A stretch of DNA of 64,000 nucleotides from CAVPDE01 sp963702565 (GTDB lineage Bacteria; Desulfobacterota; DSM-4660; Desulfatiglandales; HGW-15): NCBI GenBank assembly GCA_963702565.1, contig CAVPDE010000008.1:60509-124508 (forward strand), read 5' to 3'. A program made the position numbers and the translations under genes. Under the pieces are notes generated by a model. That model worked only from the letters and a program-made list of their open reading frames with translations. It was not told the origin of the DNA and did no database searches. The number at the start of each line of letters is the position of its first letter. Within the stretch, counting starts at the first letter, position 1. Below, one piece after another: positions 60,795 through 64,000 of this stretch.

Positions 60795-60869
60795 TCTCTC
60801 ACAGAGCACGCAGAGTCAAGACCTATTGTTCGTTCTGCCGAAGGGCAAAGGGATTTCGAGGATGACCTC

Positions 60870-62711
60870 ATGAACAAAAGCGAAGATCATGACAAAAGAA
60901 GCATAAACTCGTCCCTTGCCCTTTTCCTTGTTTGCATCGCGATCCTTATTGGAGCGGTCGTGGTTGCGTCCCTGGTTCAGAGGGATTTCGGGAGAGTCGA
61001 GGTCACAAACGTAATCTACGAGAACGATAACGGCATCCCTGTCCGAGCCAAGCTGCTGAAACCGGTGGATGCCACAGAAGAGAATCCCATGCCGGGGGTT
61101 GTCCACATCCACGGCTACCAGAACAACCGTGAGACAGGGGATGCCTACTGCATCGAACTGGCCCGAAGGGGCTTCGTGGTCCTCAACATCGACGCCATCG
61201 GCCGGGGCAACTCGGGCATGCCCAATGATCCGAAGGATCCCAGGTTTGACAAAACCTATGGCGGGTTAACCTCCCTGAAGGTCTTGCGATCTCTTCCCTT
61301 TGTAGATCCTGAATCCGTGGGCATGCTGGGCCATAGCCTGGGAGCCGAAATGGCCTATCAGGTGGCGCTGGGAGATTCCGGTGTGAAAGGTCTCGTCATC
61401 AGTGGCTTCGCTTACACCCTGGCCGCTTCTGCAACCAGCCCCAAGAACATGCTCATGACTATCGGGAAGTGGGATGAGTATAGGCAGAGAATGACCGGAA
61501 CGAGAGACATCGAGAAGGAATGGATGTCCAGCGCACAAACGAAGAAGGCGATCCCCGTAGCTAATCCGCAGATCGGAGTCACCTACGGCGATTTCGAGCA
61601 AGGGACGGCAAGGCGGGTGGTTGTGCCGAGGACTATCCACTTCATGGAGTCCCACCATCGAGGCAGCATCAGTGAGATGCTCGAATGGATGAGAAAGGCC
61701 CTTCATCCTCCGGTGCAGTTGTGGATCGACTCCAAGAACCAGACATGGGCGATCAAAGAGTGGGCTACCTTCATTGCCATGTTCGCCTGCTTTGCTTCAC
61801 TGTTGCCTCTGGGACGAATCTTTCTCGGGATGAAATTCTTCAAGATGCTTGAGGGGGCTCCCACAAAAAACTATTCCTGTTCCGCGAATTCCTATCTCAA
61901 GTTCAGCGCGATCAACGGCCTGCTCATGTGGTTGTATCTGCCGTTCATCTTCGTTTTGTTCGGTCTGCATTTCTATCTGGTTCCCATTGACAGCCTTTTC
62001 CCAATGATGATGGTCAATGGCGTTGTCTGGTGGTTTTTCTGGCTCAACGTCATCGGCTTTTTTCTCTTCCGGCGCTGGTACAAAAAACGATCGCAAAAGA
62101 CCGGGCTCACGTGGGCGGATGTGGGCGTTTCCTATCGAGACGACAGGTTCGGGCTCGACAGCGGGAAGGTCGCCAAAACCATCCTACTTGCCTTGGTCCT
62201 TTCCGGCTTTGCCTACTTTAGCGAGCATCTGCTCGAGCGGATCTTCATTGTGGATTTCAGGTTTCTCTTTCCCTTTGCGAGCGATCTGACTCTTGAAAGA
62301 GCGTGGTTGTACTTGCGTTACTTCCCATTCCTCCTGGTCGGGTTCGTGTTCATGGGGGTCTTCCTCCACGGCCAGCTTCGAAGACCTGCGAAGGATGGTC
62401 GTTTGGCTACATGGATCTCCTGGTCCTCCTGGAATCTGGTTGCCATGGTCACGCCGGTCATTCTGTTCCTCATGATCCAGTATGTGCCGCTTTTCACGAC
62501 CGGCTTCATTCCCCTGGTCGGTCCGGGCGGCATGTTCGTTGCCTTTATCCACGGTCTCTTTCACATCATCGGCGTGCTGATCGTTGTCGTCCCTCTCTCC
62601 ACCTGGTTCTATCAACTGACGGGGAAAATCTACCTGGGCGCAGTCCTCAATGCCCTGCTTGTGACCTGGATGTTTGTCTCCTCCCAGGTGGTGGCCCCCA
62701 TCCCAGTGTGA
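60870..62711 (+). CDS. Membrane-anchored alpha/beta hydrolase
   Basis: 613 residues. One N-terminal transmembrane helix (residues ~16-37) is followed by an alpha/beta hydrolase domain (residues ~50-280) with oxyanion-side HIHGYQNNRETGDAY and nucleophile elbow GMLGHSLGAEMAYQVAL. Six or more transmembrane helices then occupy residues ~290-610 (for example EWATFIAMFACFASLLPLG and VTPVILFLMIQYVPLF). It looks like a lipase or esterase fused to a polytopic membrane domain. I do not recognise a characterised homologue. It lies in the acyl-redox cluster, 75 bases after the reductase. Confidence 0.78.
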   Translation: MNKSEDHDKRSINSSLALFLVCIAILIGAVVVASLVQRDFGRVEVTNVIYENDNGIPVRAKLLKPVDATEENPMPGVVHIHGYQNNRETGDAYCIELARRGFVVLNIDAIGRGNSGMPNDPKDPRFDKTYGGLTSLKVLRSLPFVDPESVGMLGHSLGAEMAYQVALGDSGVKGLVISGFAYTLAASATSPKNMLMTIGKWDEYRQRMTGTRDIEKEWMSSAQTKKAIPVANPQIGVTYGDFEQGTARRVVVPRTIHFMESHHRGSISEMLEWMRKALHPPVQLWIDSKNQTWAIKEWATFIAMFACFASLLPLGRIFLGMKFFKMLEGAPTKNYSCSANSYLKFSAINGLLMWLYLPFIFVLFGLHFYLVPIDSLFPMMMVNGVVWWFFWLNVIGFFLFRRWYKKRSQKTGLTWADVGVSYRDDRFGLDSGKVAKTILLALVLSGFAYFSEHLLERIFIVDFRFLFPFASDLTLERAWLYLRYFPFLLVGFVFMGVFLHGQLRRPAKDGRLATWISWSSWNLVAMVTPVILFLMIQYVPLFTTGFIPLVGPGGMFVAFIHGLFHIIGVLIVVVPLSTWFYQLTGKIYLGAVLNALLVTWMFVSSQVVAPIPV

Positions 62712-62749
62712 GACAAGCCTGCCCATTCGACAGGTAAAGGAGAAACAAG

Positions 62750-63937
62750 ATGCCGTATTTTCTCAGTCCTAAAGTGATATACGGAAAAGGTGCCCTCAAG
62801 AGGCTTTCTGCTGAGCTGGTAGGCAAGGGTGTTCGCGCCGTGATCATTACGGATCGCACCCTGAAGGAGAAATGCACCGAACTGGTTGAAAGCGTCAGGG
62901 CAGCGGGATATGAGGTCAACATTTGGGATGGGGTGGAAGCCGACCCCACCCTGGATATCGCCCTTGCGGCAAGCCGGTTTCTCCTTGAATCCAATCCTCA
63001 GTGGGTGATCGGGTTCGGAGGAGGATCGGCCATAGACACGGCAAAGGCCGCTTGGGTGCTCTACGAGAGGCCGGACCTGGCGGCCGGAGATCTGACCAAG
63101 GCTATCCTGCCCAAGGTCAAGCTGAATCTGCGCCAAAAAGCAAGGTTTGTCGCCGTGCCGACAACAAGCGGCACAGGGGCGGATGGGACCTGGGTGGCTG
63201 TGCTTACCGACCGGGCCATGAACCGGAAAATCGTCTTCGCCCACAATGACATTGTCCCGGATCTATCCGTCCTTGAGACCAGTCTGACCCTTGCCTTGCC
63301 GAAGGACTTGACGGCCAGCACCGGCCTCGACGTTATCGCTCATGCCGTGGACGGCTACATCTCGAGGCAGCAGAACGATTTCAGTGACGGCCCTTGCCTG
63401 CAAGCCGTGAAAATGGCCATGGACTGGCTTCCCGTGGCCTTCCGTGACGGCTCGAACCTTGTGGCGCGGGAGAAAATGCAGAATGCCGCCACCATCGCCG
63501 GGCTGGGTTTCGGGAACAGCAATACCGGTCTGTCTCATGCGCTGGGCCATTCAGCAGGCGCGGTCTTCCACCTGTCACACGGACGGGCCATCGGAATTGC
63601 CTTGCCCTATTCGCTGACCTACATCGCCTCCCATCCGGCCATCCAGGGGGTCCCGGATCCGGTCGCGCGCCTTGCCGTACTAGCCAGGTTTGTGGGTATC
63701 AACAACCCATCGCCCAGGCATTCGGTGGATGCCTTTGTCGGCCGAATCAGGTCCATTCAGAAAGAAATCGGAGAGCCTTTGAGTTTGAGGGATGCCGGCA
63801 TTACAGAAGACCGGATGATGCGGGAGATTGAAACCTTGGTCCGAATTGCCGAAAAGGATCCTAACATGTTCACGACCCCCTGCGAGTGCAAAGGGAAAGC
63901 GTTGCGGGACCTCTTCGAACTCATGTGGCGCGGCTAA
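62750..63937 (+). CDS. Iron-containing alcohol dehydrogenase
   Basis: 395 residues, group III metal-dependent ADH. The NAD-binding GFGGGSAIDTAKAAWVLYE, PTTSGTGADGTWVAVLTD and the metal-ligand region TASTGLDVIAHAVDGYISRQ (Asp, His) are present. GLSHALGHSAGAVFHLSHGRAIGIALPYSL supplies the remaining His ligands. It interconverts an alcohol and an aldehyde or ketone with NAD(P). AGGAGAAACAAG precedes the ATG. As the last gene in the cluster, it may process the acyl- or alkyl-derived alcohol made upstream. Confidence 0.9.
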   Translation: MPYFLSPKVIYGKGALKRLSAELVGKGVRAVIITDRTLKEKCTELVESVRAAGYEVNIWDGVEADPTLDIALAASRFLLESNPQWVIGFGGGSAIDTAKAAWVLYERPDLAAGDLTKAILPKVKLNLRQKARFVAVPTTSGTGADGTWVAVLTDRAMNRKIVFAHNDIVPDLSVLETSLTLALPKDLTASTGLDVIAHAVDGYISRQQNDFSDGPCLQAVKMAMDWLPVAFRDGSNLVAREKMQNAATIAGLGFGNSNTGLSHALGHSAGAVFHLSHGRAIGIALPYSLTYIASHPAIQGVPDPVARLAVLARFVGINNPSPRHSVDAFVGRIRSIQKEIGEPLSLRDAGITEDRMMREIETLVRIAEKDPNMFTTPCECKGKALRDLFELMWRG

Positions 63938-64000
63938 CAGAGACCTGGAGACCAAAATTAGCAGGCGTGGCTTATCTTGTGCCTCCACGCCACCATACGT

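Overview
The window reads as a chromosomal segment of a Gram-negative anaerobe of the Desulfobacterota (former Deltaproteobacteria), most likely Syntrophobacterales-like. This placement is an inference. It rests on a lipid A operon using LpxI rather than LpxH, a BamA with an extra N-terminal domain, a corrinoid-protein activator (RACo type) beside an uroporphyrinogen-decarboxylase-family methyltransferase, acyl-CoA and beta-oxidation type genes, and many intergenic families of short inverted repeats. No rRNA, tRNA, CRISPR array or integrase was recognised.

Layout. 1-3.6 kb (minus strand): the start of hisH, a 3-hydroxyacyl-CoA dehydrogenase, a universal stress protein, a PhzF-family protein and a small membrane protein, with two copies of a 125-bp MITE-like element. 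4.3-17.4 kb (plus strand): a defence-island locus. It opens with a large Eco57I/TaqI-class adenine methyltransferase (M) and closes with a PLD-SNF2 helicase (H). Between them lie a YVDD reverse transcriptase, a TcmP / SPL-like radical-SAM pair, an AAA ATPase and a small possible nuclease. M and H carry about a dozen single-base frameshifts, almost all +1, while most middle genes are open. Two short pseudo-ORFs, each made of the first ~30 codons of an H gene joined to the last ~50 codons of an M gene, separate the middle cassettes. My reading is that three M-X-H operons with different X genes were placed in tandem and collapsed. A degraded toxin-antitoxin-like locus follows at 17.7-18.3 kb.

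18.5-28.4 kb (mostly plus): the methyltransferase/RACo pair, an isochorismatase-family hydrolase, a thymidylate-synthase-like protein, rlmN, hisI-hisG-TPR lipoprotein (overlapping), an aminotransferase and engB. 42.0-28.4 kb (minus): a long envelope-biogenesis run lysS-lolC-lolD-bamA-skp-lpxD-fabZ-lpxA-lpxI-Gfo/Idh-lpxB-sigma54 response regulator, covering lipoprotein export, outer-membrane protein assembly and lipid A synthesis. 42.2-55.9 kb: two unknown plus-strand genes, then on the minus strand an AhpF-like thioredoxin reductase, a molybdopterin oxidoreductase, an LpxL-like acyltransferase, a small unknown gene, uvrB, cysS, ispF, an FmdB-like zinc ribbon, a deoxyhypusine-synthase-like gene and gmhA. 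56.1-63.9 kb (plus): an acyl-CoA synthetase, a CrtI/RetSat-like FAD enzyme, an FNR/2Fe-2S reductase, a membrane-anchored alpha/beta hydrolase and an iron alcohol dehydrogenase, which look like one lipid- or acyl-redox cluster.

A recurrent feature is that intergenic repeats sit at, and often encode, the stop codons of the flanking genes (hbd, phzF, rlmN, the thioredoxin reductase, the molybdopterin enzyme, cysS).
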